DNA of 64,000 bases from Pseudomonadota bacterium (GTDB lineage: Bacteria > Desulfobacterota > Desulfobacteria > Desulfobacterales > JAHIVH01). Both the position numbers and the translations under genes were made by a program. The stretch is from the NCBI GenBank assembly GCA_018816735.1, contig JAHIVH010000070.1:1-64000 (forward strand), written 5' to 3'. A model generated the notes under the pieces. The model searched no databases. It was not told where the DNA came from and saw nothing but the letters and a program-made list of their open reading frames with translations. Positions 1 to 8,857 of the stretch are shown here, one piece after another (positions within the stretch are counted from its first letter, which is position 1; each line of letters opens with the position of its first letter).

Positions 1-1
1 G

Positions 2-178
2 CAAAGAAAAGTTCTTACACCCAACGACTTTGAAAACCTTGGAGATCTCGAAAACAGAATACTCACTTTTCAGAGGTCATATGAAAATATCGCAAAACCT
101 TTCGAGTGGAAATTCACCCGAGAGGATATGAAAAAAATAATGGCCAAATTTAATGACAAGCAAAAAATGGCAGCATGA
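2..178 (+). mobile_element. C-terminal end of an IS630-type DDE transposase (5' end outside window)
   Basis: An open frame enters from the left edge and stops at TGA 176-178, giving 58 residues. The peptide contains QRKVLTPNDFENL, LTFQRSYENIAKPFEWKFTR and a basic KKIMAKFNDKQ tail. This is the usual ending of IS630-family DDE endonucleases, where the stretch follows the final catalytic Glu region. The catalytic residues themselves are outside the window, so activity cannot be judged. No terminal inverted repeat was recognised downstream. Family call is from remembered motif similarity; the truncation is due to the window edge. Confidence 0.75.
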
Positions 179-670
179 AAAATACATCACCGAATTTTCG
201 ACCCAGAGCACTTAGGTGACAACTATCTTGACACTCGCCGCTATATATCGCCAAAATGGACAGAACTAAAAACGACTCTGCCCTTTTTTTCCGCAAACGC
301 TTTTTCTCCCTGAACCTGTAGACACTATATCCTGCCTTGAACTTTCTGGATGAAATCAAATTTTTCTTGATTTTTTAAATGACTCTTATATAATACTTAA
401 GTTTTTCGACTTCTGAAATCAGTTCACCAATACTACCTTCCAGATATTCATATTGAGTTTCAATTATTCGAAAACGCTTATTCAAACTAGCCGTTAATAG
501 ATGCAGAGTTTCATTTAACAATCCAAAAGAGTTGTATCTTCAGATCTGAAAACGAATTTATTTAGTACAATAATGTCGATTCCGCACCTGGGAATGTGTG
601 ACGCCAACTATTGGACCGTCAACAGAACTTATCACTTTTTTAATCATTTAATGGATAATAGGAGGGAAAA
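179..670. other. AT-rich intergenic region after the transposase
   Basis: About 490 bases with no convincing gene. It should contain the right end of the IS630-type element, but no terminal repeat pair can be identified because the left end is missing. It holds one plausible sigma-70 promoter (367-394) and the strong ribosome binding site AGGAGG at about 660 in front of the NHL-repeat gene. Confidence 0.5.
367..394 (+). promoter_or_regulatory. Candidate sigma-70 promoter
   Basis: TTGATT (367-372) and a perfect TATAAT (389-394) are separated by 16 bases. The next gene on this strand starts at 671, so the predicted 5' leader would be about 270 nt, unusually long. The region is AT-rich, so a chance match is possible. 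Confidence 0.35.
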
Positions 671-1606
671 ATGTATCTCACAAGAGCATGTTTTTCATTT
701 ATTGTATGCTGTTTAATTGTTTGTGCAGGCACTATTGGATTTTCGAAAGAATTTGAACATGTTATGAACATCGGTTCCGAAGGCACGGGAGAAGGGCAAT
801 TCAAGTATGTAGAAGATTTTGACTTTGATTCAAAAGGAAACCTCCTTGCAACTGATGCTGCCCATGCATATGTGCAGGTATTTGATAAAAAAACCGGAAA
901 ATTTGTCACCCGATTTGGAGGCAAGGGGGATGAGGATTATCATTTGGAAAAACCGGAAGGGATTTCCGTTGCACCTGATGGAAGAATTTTTGTCGCCGAC
1001 TATACGACAGGTTTTGTTAAAATATACGACGCCAGCTATAAATGGTTAAAATCGTTCAGTGATTATGGGTCAGAACCCGGTGAAAACATTAAGTCTGAAT
1101 TCACGGACATATATAACGGACTCTATTACATGCCTGAGGCAGGCAACCACCGGATCTCGGTCTGGGATCTTGAGGGAAATTTTAAATTCCTGTTCAGTGA
1201 ACAAGGCACTGAAGAAGGAAAACTCAACAACCCTGAAGCCGCCAAGTTCAACAGTCAGGGCATTTTGTATGTGGCGGACCTGAAAAACGACCGAATCCAG
1301 ATATTTACCAAAGACGGTAAATTCGTAAAATCATTTGGCAGGACCGGCAGTGGTCCCGGAGAACTGAAAGCACCAGCAGGCATATCTTTTGATAAAGACG
1401 ACAACCTGTATGTGGGAGAAATCGGTAATGACCGAATCCAGGTATTTAACAAAGATGGAGCGTTTCTGACCATGTGGGGCAAAAAAGGGGCCGGGAACGG
1501 GGAGTTCGGAAATATTCACGGTGTTATTGTTGACAGGGATACTGATTGGATTTACGTCGCAGACACTGCAAATAACCGCATCCAGGTATTTAAACCTAAA
1601 ATTTGA
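671..1606 (+). CDS. Secreted NHL-repeat beta-propeller protein
   Basis: A 311-residue protein with an N-terminal signal peptide (hydrophobic residues about 5-24, ending near TIGFS). The rest is NHL-type repeats of about 45 residues. Recurrent elements are [50 protein letters not shown] and [13 protein letters not shown], typical of a six-bladed propeller, with GxGxGxF/L linkers between blades. Such proteins act outside the cytoplasm in binding or scaffolding; no catalytic motif is visible. The start is set by the strong AGGAGG about 7 bases upstream. A chemoreceptor gene follows 65 bp downstream on the same strand with a small hairpin between, so the two may be co-transcribed. Ligand unknown. 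Confidence 0.85.
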   Translation: MYLTRACFSFIVCCLIVCAGTIGFSKEFEHVMNIGSEGTGEGQFKYVEDFDFDSKGNLLATDAAHAYVQVFDKKTGKFVTRFGGKGDEDYHLEKPEGISVAPDGRIFVADYTTGFVKIYDASYKWLKSFSDYGSEPGENIKSEFTDIYNGLYYMPEAGNHRISVWDLEGNFKFLFSEQGTEEGKLNNPEAAKFNSQGILYVADLKNDRIQIFTKDGKFVKSFGRTGSGPGELKAPAGISFDKDDNLYVGEIGNDRIQVFNKDGAFLTMWGKKGAGNGEFGNIHGVIVDRDTDWIYVADTANNRIQVFKPKI

Positions 1607-1617
1607 TAGATTCCGCA

Positions 1618-1642
1618 CAGGAGGGGGCATTCAGCCCTCCTG
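1618..1642 (+). terminator. GC-rich hairpin between NHL gene and chemoreceptor
   Basis: CAGGAGGG (1618-1625) pairs with CCCTCCTG (1635-1642) around a 9-nt loop. There is no T-run after it, so it is more likely an mRNA processing or stabilising hairpin, or a weak terminator, than a full stop. Confidence 0.35.
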
Positions 1643-1670
1643 CCTCAGTAAACCGGATTGGAGAAAAGCG

Positions 1671-3695
1671 ATGCATCTTTTTAAAAATCTCAATGGGTTC
1701 ATACGCAAGATGCGGTTGTCATTCAAACTGATGTTATCTTTTCTGCTTATGGCTTTCATCATAGGGGCTATTGGAGCAGCAGGCCTGTTTTTCATCAACA
1801 CAATTCAAAAAAAGGTTGCGATATTTTCAGATGTCGCATCCCCCATGATTCTGACAACTGTGCAGATGAGTGACACTATGCTGAGCGCCAATATTGAATC
1901 TATGATTGCCTTAACCTTAAGTGACGAAAATGCCATACTGCAACAGAGTGAGTTATTAAAAAAATATGGTGAAGAATTTGATAAAAGCATGGTTCGTCTC
2001 TCTCCAATATTGGAGAGAGCAAAAATCAATTTCAATCCTGAAGCGATTGAACAAACCCAAAAGACCTTTTTTCTCACAGCCCATGAAATGATTGCCGCTC
2101 ACCTGAAGAAGACAACAATTCAAAGTGCAAGTCTCAATATCTTTGAAAAAAAATATAAAGCGGTTGACACAGAATTGAATAAACTTATGAATCGTGCGCT
2201 TGCGGCTGTTAATGAAAAAGAGGATCGGGGACGAACATTGATTCAATCCGGTGATGCAAGAATGGCTGATATGGAGGAGTTCCTTGCCCAGCTATTCGGC
2301 CAGGATCAGTCACTTATAAACGGGGTCTTCACACTTCAAAAATATCTTATGGCGCTCCAGGATTTGTCTCGAGCTTTCATTACGCAGGATAATAGTGAAA
2401 TGCTACCTGCAATTGAAGAAGATTTTCAACAAACGCAAAAAAAAATTGCAGCCCGCCTGAAAAGGCTAAAACGATTGACTCAAACCAAAGAGAATAAAAA
2501 TTCCTACACCCTTATTACTGAAGGATTTAAAGAATTAGAAGATTTGGCTCTATCGGAAAAGGGATTGTTTGACATTCACAGAGAAGACCTCATTACCAGC
2601 AAAGATGTTGAGCATCTTAAAGGGCTCTTGACATCCGCAGTCAAAAACACGCGTCTGGAACTGGATAAGATCTCAGGGATATCCAGAACATTGACGGATA
2701 TGGCAAAAAATTCCACGAGTACAGAAGTAATTAGAGCACAGCAGAATATAGTCATTATGATCATGGCTGGCATACTCATAGGAATTCTATGCGCATGGGT
2801 CATCACGCGAATGATTACCAAACCGTTAAGCGACGTTATAGATGGACTGAACCAAAGCTCTGAGCAGGTTTCTTCTGCATCCAGCCAGGTTTCTTCAGCC
2901 AGTCAGCAATTGGCTGAAGGATCATCCGAGCAGTCAGCGGCTATCGAAGAGACATCTGCTTCTCTTGAAGAAGTCGCTTCCATGACAAGGCAGAATGTGG
3001 ACAGTGCCAATCAGGCAGACATGCTCATGAAAGAAGTCCATCAGGAAGTCAACCATGCAGATCAAGCTATGGCAGAACTGATAGCCTCCATGAATGAAAT
3101 TTCTACAGCTAGTGAAGAAACATCCAAAATTATAAAAACCATAGATGAAATTTCTTTTCAGACAAATCTGCTCGCTTTAAATGCAGCAGTGGAGGCAGCC
3201 AGAGCAGGACAGGCCGGCGCAGGATTTGCTGTTGTGGCTGATGAAGTGCGCAGCCTGGCGATGCGGGCAGCAGAAGCCGCAAAAAATACGGCTGATTTGA
3301 TCGAAAAAACCACCAAGAAAATCAAAGGCGGTTCTGAACTGGTTCACCGGACCAACAACGCTTTTGAAAAAGTAACCCAACGTGCATCCAAGGTAGGTGC
3401 GTTAGTGGGCGAAATTGCCGTAGCCTCTCATGAGCAGGCCGAGGGTGTTGAACAGGCAAACAAAGCGATTGCAGAAATGGACAAAGTGAGCCAACAAAAT
3501 GCGGCAAATGCTGAAGAATCTGCTGGCGCATCTGAAGAAATGCGCAGTCAGGCAAGGCAGATGAAAAAGATGGTTGATGAACTTTCTTCCCTGATTCATG
3601 GGATACACCATGATAAAGCGCAATTGATGAATCACCCAAAAGATATAGAAGATCAGGAAATTTATACTGAAAGTGATCAAAACCCATATATATAG
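1671..3695 (+). CDS. Methyl-accepting chemotaxis protein
   Basis: A 674-residue transmembrane chemoreceptor. TM1 lies at about residues 16-43. A long helical periplasmic sensor region follows to about 360, then TM2 ([19 protein letters not shown]) and a short HAMP-like linker. The cytoplasmic signalling helices run from about 390. The conserved hairpin tip that binds CheA/CheW is plain ([20 protein letters not shown], about residues 493-512, then [13 protein letters not shown]). The C-terminus ends ESDQNPYI and lacks the CheR-binding NWETF-type pentapeptide. The frame is open 50 codons further upstream, but ATG 1671 has GGAGAA six bases ahead and starts just before TM1, so it is preferred. 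No che genes are nearby; ligand unknown. Confidence 0.92.
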   Translation: MHLFKNLNGFIRKMRLSFKLMLSFLLMAFIIGAIGAAGLFFINTIQKKVAIFSDVASPMILTTVQMSDTMLSANIESMIALTLSDENAILQQSELLKKYGEEFDKSMVRLSPILERAKINFNPEAIEQTQKTFFLTAHEMIAAHLKKTTIQSASLNIFEKKYKAVDTELNKLMNRALAAVNEKEDRGRTLIQSGDARMADMEEFLAQLFGQDQSLINGVFTLQKYLMALQDLSRAFITQDNSEMLPAIEEDFQQTQKKIAARLKRLKRLTQTKENKNSYTLITEGFKELEDLALSEKGLFDIHREDLITSKDVEHLKGLLTSAVKNTRLELDKISGISRTLTDMAKNSTSTEVIRAQQNIVIMIMAGILIGILCAWVITRMITKPLSDVIDGLNQSSEQVSSASSQVSSASQQLAEGSSEQSAAIEETSASLEEVASMTRQNVDSANQADMLMKEVHQEVNHADQAMAELIASMNEISTASEETSKIIKTIDEISFQTNLLALNAAVEAARAGQAGAGFAVVADEVRSLAMRAAEAAKNTADLIEKTTKKIKGGSELVHRTNNAFEKVTQRASKVGALVGEIAVASHEQAEGVEQANKAIAEMDKVSQQNAANAEESAGASEEMRSQARQMKKMVDELSSLIHGIHHDKAQLMNHPKDIEDQEIYTESDQNPYI

Positions 3696-3826
3696 GGCAA
3701 TAACATGGCTCTGCTCTTTTTGATTTGCCAGGAATTCAAGGATATTCCTCTAAAGCAGCCCCATAACCGTTAATCCCTGTCTTTTCCAAACCGTGTCCAC
3801 GATTCAGACGGCAAGTAAATATAGTC

Positions 3827-3854
3827 GCCCCTTCCCTTGATATCGGAAAGGGGC
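3827..3854 (+). terminator. Hairpin downstream of the chemoreceptor gene
   Basis: GCCCCTTCC (3827-3835) pairs with GGAAAGGGGC (3845-3854) with one bulged base. An A-rich rather than T-rich stretch follows, so a termination role on this strand is uncertain. Confidence 0.3.
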
Positions 3855-3900
3855 ACCGGGCAAAAAAATTTCATCGGAATTAGATGACTGTTAGTTTACG

Positions 3901-3933
3901 CAAAGCCCTGAAGGATGATCCTTCGGGGCTTTG
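3901..3933. terminator. Bidirectional intrinsic terminator between convergent genes
   Basis: CAAAGCCC and GAAGGAT on the left arm (3901-3916) pair with ATCCTTC and GGGCTTTG on the right (3918-3933), with one T-G position. TGTCGTTTT follows on the plus strand. It lies six bases past the stop of the FecR gene on the minus strand, so it can close the seven-gene operon, and it can also catch transcripts from the chemoreceptor gene. Confidence 0.75.
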
Positions 3934-3938
3934 TCGTT

Positions 3939-4718
3939 TTATCTTGCAATTTCCTTATCAAGCGTCTGATTCCACACAACCCAGTCATTGGTGTCGTCTT
4001 CAGGCTTGAACTGCTCAGGTTCTGTGGCTGTGCCGTCCTGTTTGATGGTGATCTGATTCATGGTTTTGACAATAAATGTCCATTCCTCCATGCTCACAGG
4101 ATAAGGGCCTGAGACAGGATGAGGAGCCGGAACTTTCAATGGCTGGGCGAGTTTTCCGGACGCATCGTATGTGGATGTCAGAGGGCGATGACTCACGACA
4201 ACTTCTCCCCAGTAGACTTTTACAACAGCAGAATTATCCTTGTTGACATTAACGCGATAAACCGTGCCCCGAACGCCCGCCACTGCTGTTTTGGTGGTAA
4301 TCGCAAACCCGCCCCGGTTTCCTAAAAAGCTTGTTACATTGGCCCAGGTTTTTCCGATGACGACATTCACATTGACATCCCGTTTTTTTTCTTTTTCGTT
4401 CACCGCAAGGGACGTTAACGCAAAGGTGGTTTCTTCGTCAAACCGGATAGTACTGTTATCCGGTAATTTGATTTCTATACGAGAATCAGCATCTGTTGTT
4501 ACCTGGTCTCCATCTGTCAGGGATTCTCCCCGGAGAATGCGGGATAGTTCTGAGGTATTCTTCTTTAACAGAAATGCCGTTCCTTCAAGTCTCGTTACCA
4601 GGGCATTTCCTCCCTTGCTTTTTACTTTTACAGCATCATCTGCAGCAAAAACATGGTACGGCCATATCAAAGCTATACATGAAATAACGAATATTGCTCT
4701 CTTTATCAAGCCAGTCAT
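3939..4718 (-). CDS. Periplasmic FecR-domain protein
   Basis: A 259-residue protein with a signal peptide (about residues 1-25, ending HVFAADD). A FecR domain follows at about residues 35-160: GDQVTTDADSRIEIKLPDNS, FALTSLAV and TAVAGVRGTVYRVNV are the classic pattern. In TonB/sigma systems FecR is an anti-sigma factor, but here there is no N-terminal cytoplasmic segment and no ECF sigma gene. It belongs to the stand-alone secreted FecR-like proteins often found with CHASE2 cyclases. Start supported by GGAG eight bases upstream. Last gene of the seven-gene operon, ending next to a strong terminator. Exact role unknown. Confidence 0.85.
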   Translation of the reverse strand: MTGLIKRAIFVISCIALIWPYHVFAADDAVKVKSKGGNALVTRLEGTAFLLKKNTSELSRILRGESLTDGDQVTTDADSRIEIKLPDNSTIRFDEETTFALTSLAVNEKEKKRDVNVNVVIGKTWANVTSFLGNRGGFAITTKTAVAGVRGTVYRVNVNKDNSAVVKVYWGEVVVSHRPLTSTYDASGKLAQPLKVPAPHPVSGPYPVSMEEWTFIVKTMNQITIKQDGTATEPEQFKPEDDTNDWVVWNQTLDKEIAR

Positions 4719-4769
4719 TTTCTATACTCCGGTTTAAATGGGTTTTCATAAAAACACACCGGTCAGGAT

Positions 4770-5933
4770 TCAGAATTTCTCAAGCTGAATTTTAAGCTCC
4801 CGGATGCTGTTCATGGCTTCCGCACCGGATATGGTCCCCATGGGATCGAATTGCCCTGTGGCAATATCTTTTGCCTTCATGATTCCGCGTGTGGTGCAAG
4901 TCATAACGGCATTGAAGTAGTACTGATCATTCCTTAAATCCGGAAAAGGCGAGCTGCCCCCAAAGTTACGTGTGGCCATGTTTTTTTCTGCAGACATCTT
5001 TTCCAGAATATCTTCAACCATGATCGCAAATTCAGCACGGGTAATCATTTTATCCGGCTGGAACGTGTGATCCGGGTAAGGCTGAAGCCCCTTGATACCG
5101 ACATCCATCACAGCCTCTATATCTGCCTTTAAAACATGATTGGTGATATCCGTCGCCCTGGGGACTTCAACAAACTCTCCTGTTTTAAAATCATTTGATG
5201 GTACTTTGTAGGACGCATCAAACTGTTTGGGGGCTCTGTTCCTGAACAATTCATCCACTTTCAGTTCTTCAATAAAAAGAGCTGCCACATCCGCCCTTGA
5301 AATTTTTTCAAGGAGTGCAATTTCTGCGATTTTGGCACCGGGGATGGCTCTCTCGATTCTCTGTATGATTTCAAATTCCTGGTCAGCCTGTGCTACAAAA
5401 CCATCCTGAATTTCAAGAACCCTTGCAAACTGGGCCTTGGCCAGATCATAGCTCTTGTTGAGTTTGTAGGCCATTCCCATATAATAATATGATTCTGAAA
5501 CATCGGGAGAAAGTTTTACTGCCTGACGGAAATGATCCTTGACCTTTTTCAGCCATTTTTCGCCCACCTTTTCCCGGCACAATGTATACAGGCGCATAAA
5601 TCCTACATGAACGGATGTTTCCTGGGTGTTTCCTTTTGCCAGTTTTTCGGCTTTTTCCATGGCCTCATGCCCTTTTTCATAATCGCCTTTTGTCCCAAGT
5701 GTGATGCCTATACCAATATAGGCTGGCGCATATTCCGGATCAAGATCTCTTGCTCTTTCAAATTCTCTTAATGCATCGTCTGTATTCCCTGAAGTCAACA
5801 ACTTATGTCCATTTGAAACATGATGTTCCGGTGTATCGAGTTCGGCCTGGGGCGGAACCGGTTTTTTGCCACATCCAATAACGCCAATCAAACAGATCAC
5901 TGCAAATACAGTTATTATTTTTCTGATAGTCAT
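4770..5933 (-). CDS. TPR and S-layer-homology domain lipoprotein
   Basis: A 387-residue lipoprotein: the signal segment ends in a lipobox (LIGVIGC), then a short proline-rich linker. TPR-like repeats cover about residues 30-200 (NTDDALREFERARDLDPEYA, YYYMGMAYKLNKSYDLAKAQF). The C-terminal half carries two recognisable SLH modules: AVMDVGIKGLQPYPDHTFQP with MITRAEFAIMVEDIL, and FPDLRNDQYYFNAV. SLH modules bind peptidoglycan or its polymers, so this protein probably tethers an outer-membrane complex to the wall. The frame is open 22 codons further upstream, but ATG 5933 has AAGGAG at proper spacing and gives a clean lipoprotein signal. The same AAGGAGATATTATG leader precedes the upstream gene. 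Confidence 0.85.
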   Translation of the reverse strand: MTIRKIITVFAVICLIGVIGCGKKPVPPQAELDTPEHHVSNGHKLLTSGNTDDALREFERARDLDPEYAPAYIGIGITLGTKGDYEKGHEAMEKAEKLAKGNTQETSVHVGFMRLYTLCREKVGEKWLKKVKDHFRQAVKLSPDVSESYYYMGMAYKLNKSYDLAKAQFARVLEIQDGFVAQADQEFEIIQRIERAIPGAKIAEIALLEKISRADVAALFIEELKVDELFRNRAPKQFDASYKVPSNDFKTGEFVEVPRATDITNHVLKADIEAVMDVGIKGLQPYPDHTFQPDKMITRAEFAIMVEDILEKMSAEKNMATRNFGGSSPFPDLRNDQYYFNAVMTCTTRGIMKAKDIATGQFDPMGTISGAEAMNSIRELKIQLEKF

Positions 5934-5971
5934 AATATCTCCTTTTTTCCATGACACAATCGTTCTACCGG

Positions 5972-6805
5972 TTAATCCACAACAATCATGACCCGACATT
6001 GTTTTAAAAAAGACAGGTTTTCAGATGTGTTTCGAATCACCGCAGAATCAGCGTTGCTGATCACGATGTCGGAGTTTCCTGCGCCACTTGTTTTCAGTCC
6101 CTTGACAAGCAATGGCCGATCTGTCACCCGCTCATTTTTGGCTGCAGCGTCAATGTCTTTGGCATAGCCGCTCATACCCTGCTGCACGGCAAATTCCCGA
6201 CTCACATATGCAGAGCCATAGACTTCCTGGCCGTTTTCATCAAGTATCCGGGGAGACATGGCCGGTTTTACCTTAAGGCCTCTTCCATCAACAATCAGCC
6301 CTGTATAAACCCCTGAAGGCGGTGTGGCCATGTTATCCTGGGGAATCGGTTTAATAGATTCGACCTGTTGAATCTCCTGGGGAAGCAATAATTGAGAAAA
6401 ACTTCCCCTCATATCCATCTGAACGATTACCTCAACGGTTCCATCAGACATGTAATCTGTTTTAATAACCTGGGCGTTATGGATAATGCCTTCTACCCGG
6501 CTGGTGATGACATCACTTTTAACAATGAAATTTTCAACCGTTGTCGTTGAATCAATTCTGACATATTTGATGAGCTCGAGCAGGTTTCTGTAGGCAACCA
6601 GCTTGGCTGCCTGAATAGCCATGGGCCGGGCGGCCTTTGAATTGTCAGGCGGGGCGCCAATGCCTTTGGCCACAACCACACCGGTGGTCCAGTTGATATG
6701 GCCATGTTCCAGATTTTGAATCATTTCATAGGACTCTGCACTAAATCCGTAAAACGGCACCATAAAAATTGAGAGGACCAGAATACACAGCGATAATTTT
6801 TTCAT
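5972..6805 (-). CDS. LPP20-family-like exported protein
   Basis: A 277-residue exported protein with a cleavable signal peptide (ends YGFSAES) and no lipobox cysteine. Residues about 60-150 match the LPP20-like pattern: ARPMAIQAAKLVAYRNLLEL, VRIDSTTTVENFIVKSD, then a basic/acidic stretch ending VIVQMDMRG. Family members are secreted or outer-membrane proteins of poorly defined function, some near flagellar or envelope genes. The C-terminal third has no domain I recognise. AAGGAG lies 8 bases upstream of the start. It sits 38 bp ahead of the SLH lipoprotein gene in the operon. Confidence 0.75.
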   Translation of the reverse strand: MKKLSLCILVLSIFMVPFYGFSAESYEMIQNLEHGHINWTTGVVVAKGIGAPPDNSKAARPMAIQAAKLVAYRNLLELIKYVRIDSTTTVENFIVKSDVITSRVEGIIHNAQVIKTDYMSDGTVEVIVQMDMRGSFSQLLLPQEIQQVESIKPIPQDNMATPPSGVYTGLIVDGRGLKVKPAMSPRILDENGQEVYGSAYVSREFAVQQGMSGYAKDIDAAAKNERVTDRPLLVKGLKTSGAGNSDIVISNADSAVIRNTSENLSFLKQCRVMIVVD

Positions 6806-6844
6806 AATATCTCCTTTTAAGCTTTATGTTACAAAAACGATGTA

Positions 6845-7726
6845 TTATTTACCGCCAGAACGATCCAGATAATATTTGGCGGCCTTGTTCCCCGGATTGA
6901 CCGATAATGTTTTCTGCCAGCAGCGTGTGGCCTCTTTCACATTACCTGATTTATACGCATGAAAGGCCATCTCGTTATATGTCCGTGCCAGATTTAAGGA
7001 CGCCTCCCTGTTATTTTTATCTACTGTCAAGGACTGATGCCACTGGTCAACGGCTTTTGATGTCTCCCCCTCATTATAATAAATCCAGCCGATTTCATTC
7101 ATTGCCTGAACATAGGAGGGCTGTATAATTATCGCCCGCTGATACTCCAGAAGGGCATTTTTTGTCATTCCGAGGCTGTGAAACGCCTTGCCCAGCCTGA
7201 AATGTGTTATTGCCTCTTCCGAATCAACATCCCTTGCCTTTTTCAGATACTCAATCGCCATGGATGGATGATGCCTGAAGTTATAAACCGTGCCGAGCAA
7301 ATAATACGCATCGGCATTTTGTGGATCAATATTAATAATTCTCTCAAAAATTTCAAATGCTTTTTCCACATTTTCACGTTTAAGTTCAAGAATGCCCATC
7401 CACTTTAATGCGAATGTGTTTTTTCCGTCAAGACTTGCCGCTCTTGCAAATTCTTTATACGCCTCCTCAAACCGGTCTTTTTTTGCGTAAAGTATTCCCA
7501 ATTGATTATGGGCGTATTCATTTTCCGGAGAAAGCAAAAGCGCCTTCTCAAACTTTTTCATCGCCTGGTCAATTTCTCCCCTGAAATGAAGATCGGAAGC
7601 TTCAAAAACAATTGCATCCACATCGGCTGGCCAGGATATGCATGATTGTCCTATGATTATCAAACCAATGAGAAATGGAATCCCCCTCATTTGAAACACG
7701 CGGATATATTGTTTTCTGCTGTTCAC
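6845..7726 (-). CDS. Exported tetratricopeptide repeat protein
   Basis: A 293-residue protein starting at GTG, whose start overlaps the stop of the upstream amidase gene (GTGA), with GAGG six bases upstream. After a signal segment (about residues 12-34) nearly all of it is TPR units: NEYAHNQLGILYAKKDRFEE, ADAYYLLGTVYNFRHHPSMA, AITHFRLGKAFHSLGMTKNA and others, about six to seven repeats. It is probably a periplasmic scaffold binding a partner encoded in the same operon, such as the amidase or the SpoIID protein. No enzymatic motif. The overlap implies translational coupling to the amidase. Confidence 0.82.
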   Translation of the reverse strand: MNSRKQYIRVFQMRGIPFLIGLIIIGQSCISWPADVDAIVFEASDLHFRGEIDQAMKKFEKALLLSPENEYAHNQLGILYAKKDRFEEAYKEFARAASLDGKNTFALKWMGILELKRENVEKAFEIFERIINIDPQNADAYYLLGTVYNFRHHPSMAIEYLKKARDVDSEEAITHFRLGKAFHSLGMTKNALLEYQRAIIIQPSYVQAMNEIGWIYYNEGETSKAVDQWHQSLTVDKNNREASLNLARTYNEMAFHAYKSGNVKEATRCWQKTLSVNPGNKAAKYYLDRSGGK

Positions 7727-8847
7727 AGGATGCCTCTTGAAATCGATTCGGCGATCTGGTCCCTGAATGACGGTTTTTTCAATTTTGCCTCGTCATTTTC
7801 ATTTGAAATAAAGCCCAGTTCAAGCAGGATGGCCGGCATATTGGCTTTTCTCAACACATAAAAATTTGCTGAATTGATCCCCCTGCTTGTAAACGGCAGA
7901 GATTCCCTGATCTTCCCCTGAAACTGGTTGGCAAACCGTTCACTCTCACGCCAGTAAATCTTCTGCTCAATGCCTCTGAGAATCCCTTCAAAATCAAGAA
8001 AATTTTTCTCGTTCCGGATCATGTCATCATATTTCAACACTGAATTTTCGAATTCGGCGACCTTCATGGCTTCACGACTGGAGGCTTTTTCTGAGCAGAA
8101 ATAGGTTTCCGAACCCTGAGGGGCACTTTTTTCATTGGCATTGATATGAAGGCTTAAAAACAGATCGGCCTGAAACTGGTTGGCGGAAACCGCCCGCTCT
8201 GCCAAAGGAACGAAATAATCATCGGTCCGGGTGAGAAAGGGGATCATTGTCCCTTCTTTTTTGAATCGATCGTACAGTTTTAACGCGATATCAAGGGTGA
8301 CATCCTTTTCCATCAGTCCGCTTTTACCAACCGCACCGGAATCAAACCCGCCATGGCCCGGATCGATTACAATCCGCCTGACCCTGTAGGAAAGCCCCTT
8401 ATCGCTGCCAAACTGACTGAGCATTTCCGACTCTTCCTTAAGGGCCTCTTTTTCAAGAGGTGTCAGCTCCCGAGGTTTTTCCCGACGAATGACAGGAAGA
8501 GGTTTCTGGGTGATGATATCGACCATCATTCGTGAATATGTGTCTTCAGGATTCAACCGGGCAGCCTCTCTGAATGCGGCCACTGCTTCTGCCATTTTGC
8601 CTGAATGATGACAGGCCCTGCCTAACAGCCCATAGGCCCAGTCACTTCCCGGATTAATTTCAACGGCCTTCTTCAATGCCTGAATGGCTTCAAGATATTT
8701 TTTTTGCTCAATAAAAGCCTGGCCCTTCAAGGCATAATCAAGCGCATCTTCCCCAAAGCCCACGCACGGGAACATGCTCATGCCAACAGAGGCCAAAAGA
8801 CTTCTGCCCAATACCCTGATAAACTGTCTTCGTCCAAAATCATTCAT
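7723..8847 (-). CDS. Tat-exported N-acetylmuramoyl-L-alanine amidase with TPR region
   Basis: A 374-residue enzyme cleaving the bond between MurNAc and L-Ala of peptidoglycan. The N-terminus carries a twin-arginine signal (FGRRQFIRVLGRSLLASVG), as do E. coli AmiA and AmiC. A TPR pair follows (about residues 35-115), then an Amidase_3 domain. Zinc ligands are visible in DPGHGG, in GLMEKDV (Glu) and in LSLHINAN (His); the catalytic Glu lies in AILLELGFIS. The frame is open to 8889, but the ATG at 8847 places the Tat signal at the N-terminus and has GAGAAAAG just upstream. A SpoIID-type lytic transglycosylase gene lies directly upstream, the natural partner of a denuding amidase. Confidence 0.9.
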   Translation of the reverse strand: MNDFGRRQFIRVLGRSLLASVGMSMFPCVGFGEDALDYALKGQAFIEQKKYLEAIQALKKAVEINPGSDWAYGLLGRACHHSGKMAEAVAAFREAARLNPEDTYSRMMVDIITQKPLPVIRREKPRELTPLEKEALKEESEMLSQFGSDKGLSYRVRRIVIDPGHGGFDSGAVGKSGLMEKDVTLDIALKLYDRFKKEGTMIPFLTRTDDYFVPLAERAVSANQFQADLFLSLHINANEKSAPQGSETYFCSEKASSREAMKVAEFENSVLKYDDMIRNEKNFLDFEGILRGIEQKIYWRESERFANQFQGKIRESLPFTSRGINSANFYVLRKANMPAILLELGFISNENDEAKLKKPSFRDQIAESISRGIL

Positions 8848-8857
8848 CCGTCTTTTC

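Noticed and set aside
3322..3687. 121-codon open frame on the minus strand inside the chemoreceptor gene
   Set aside because: Lies entirely opposite a well-supported MCP signalling domain, no ribosome binding site, low-complexity composition; a shadow frame.
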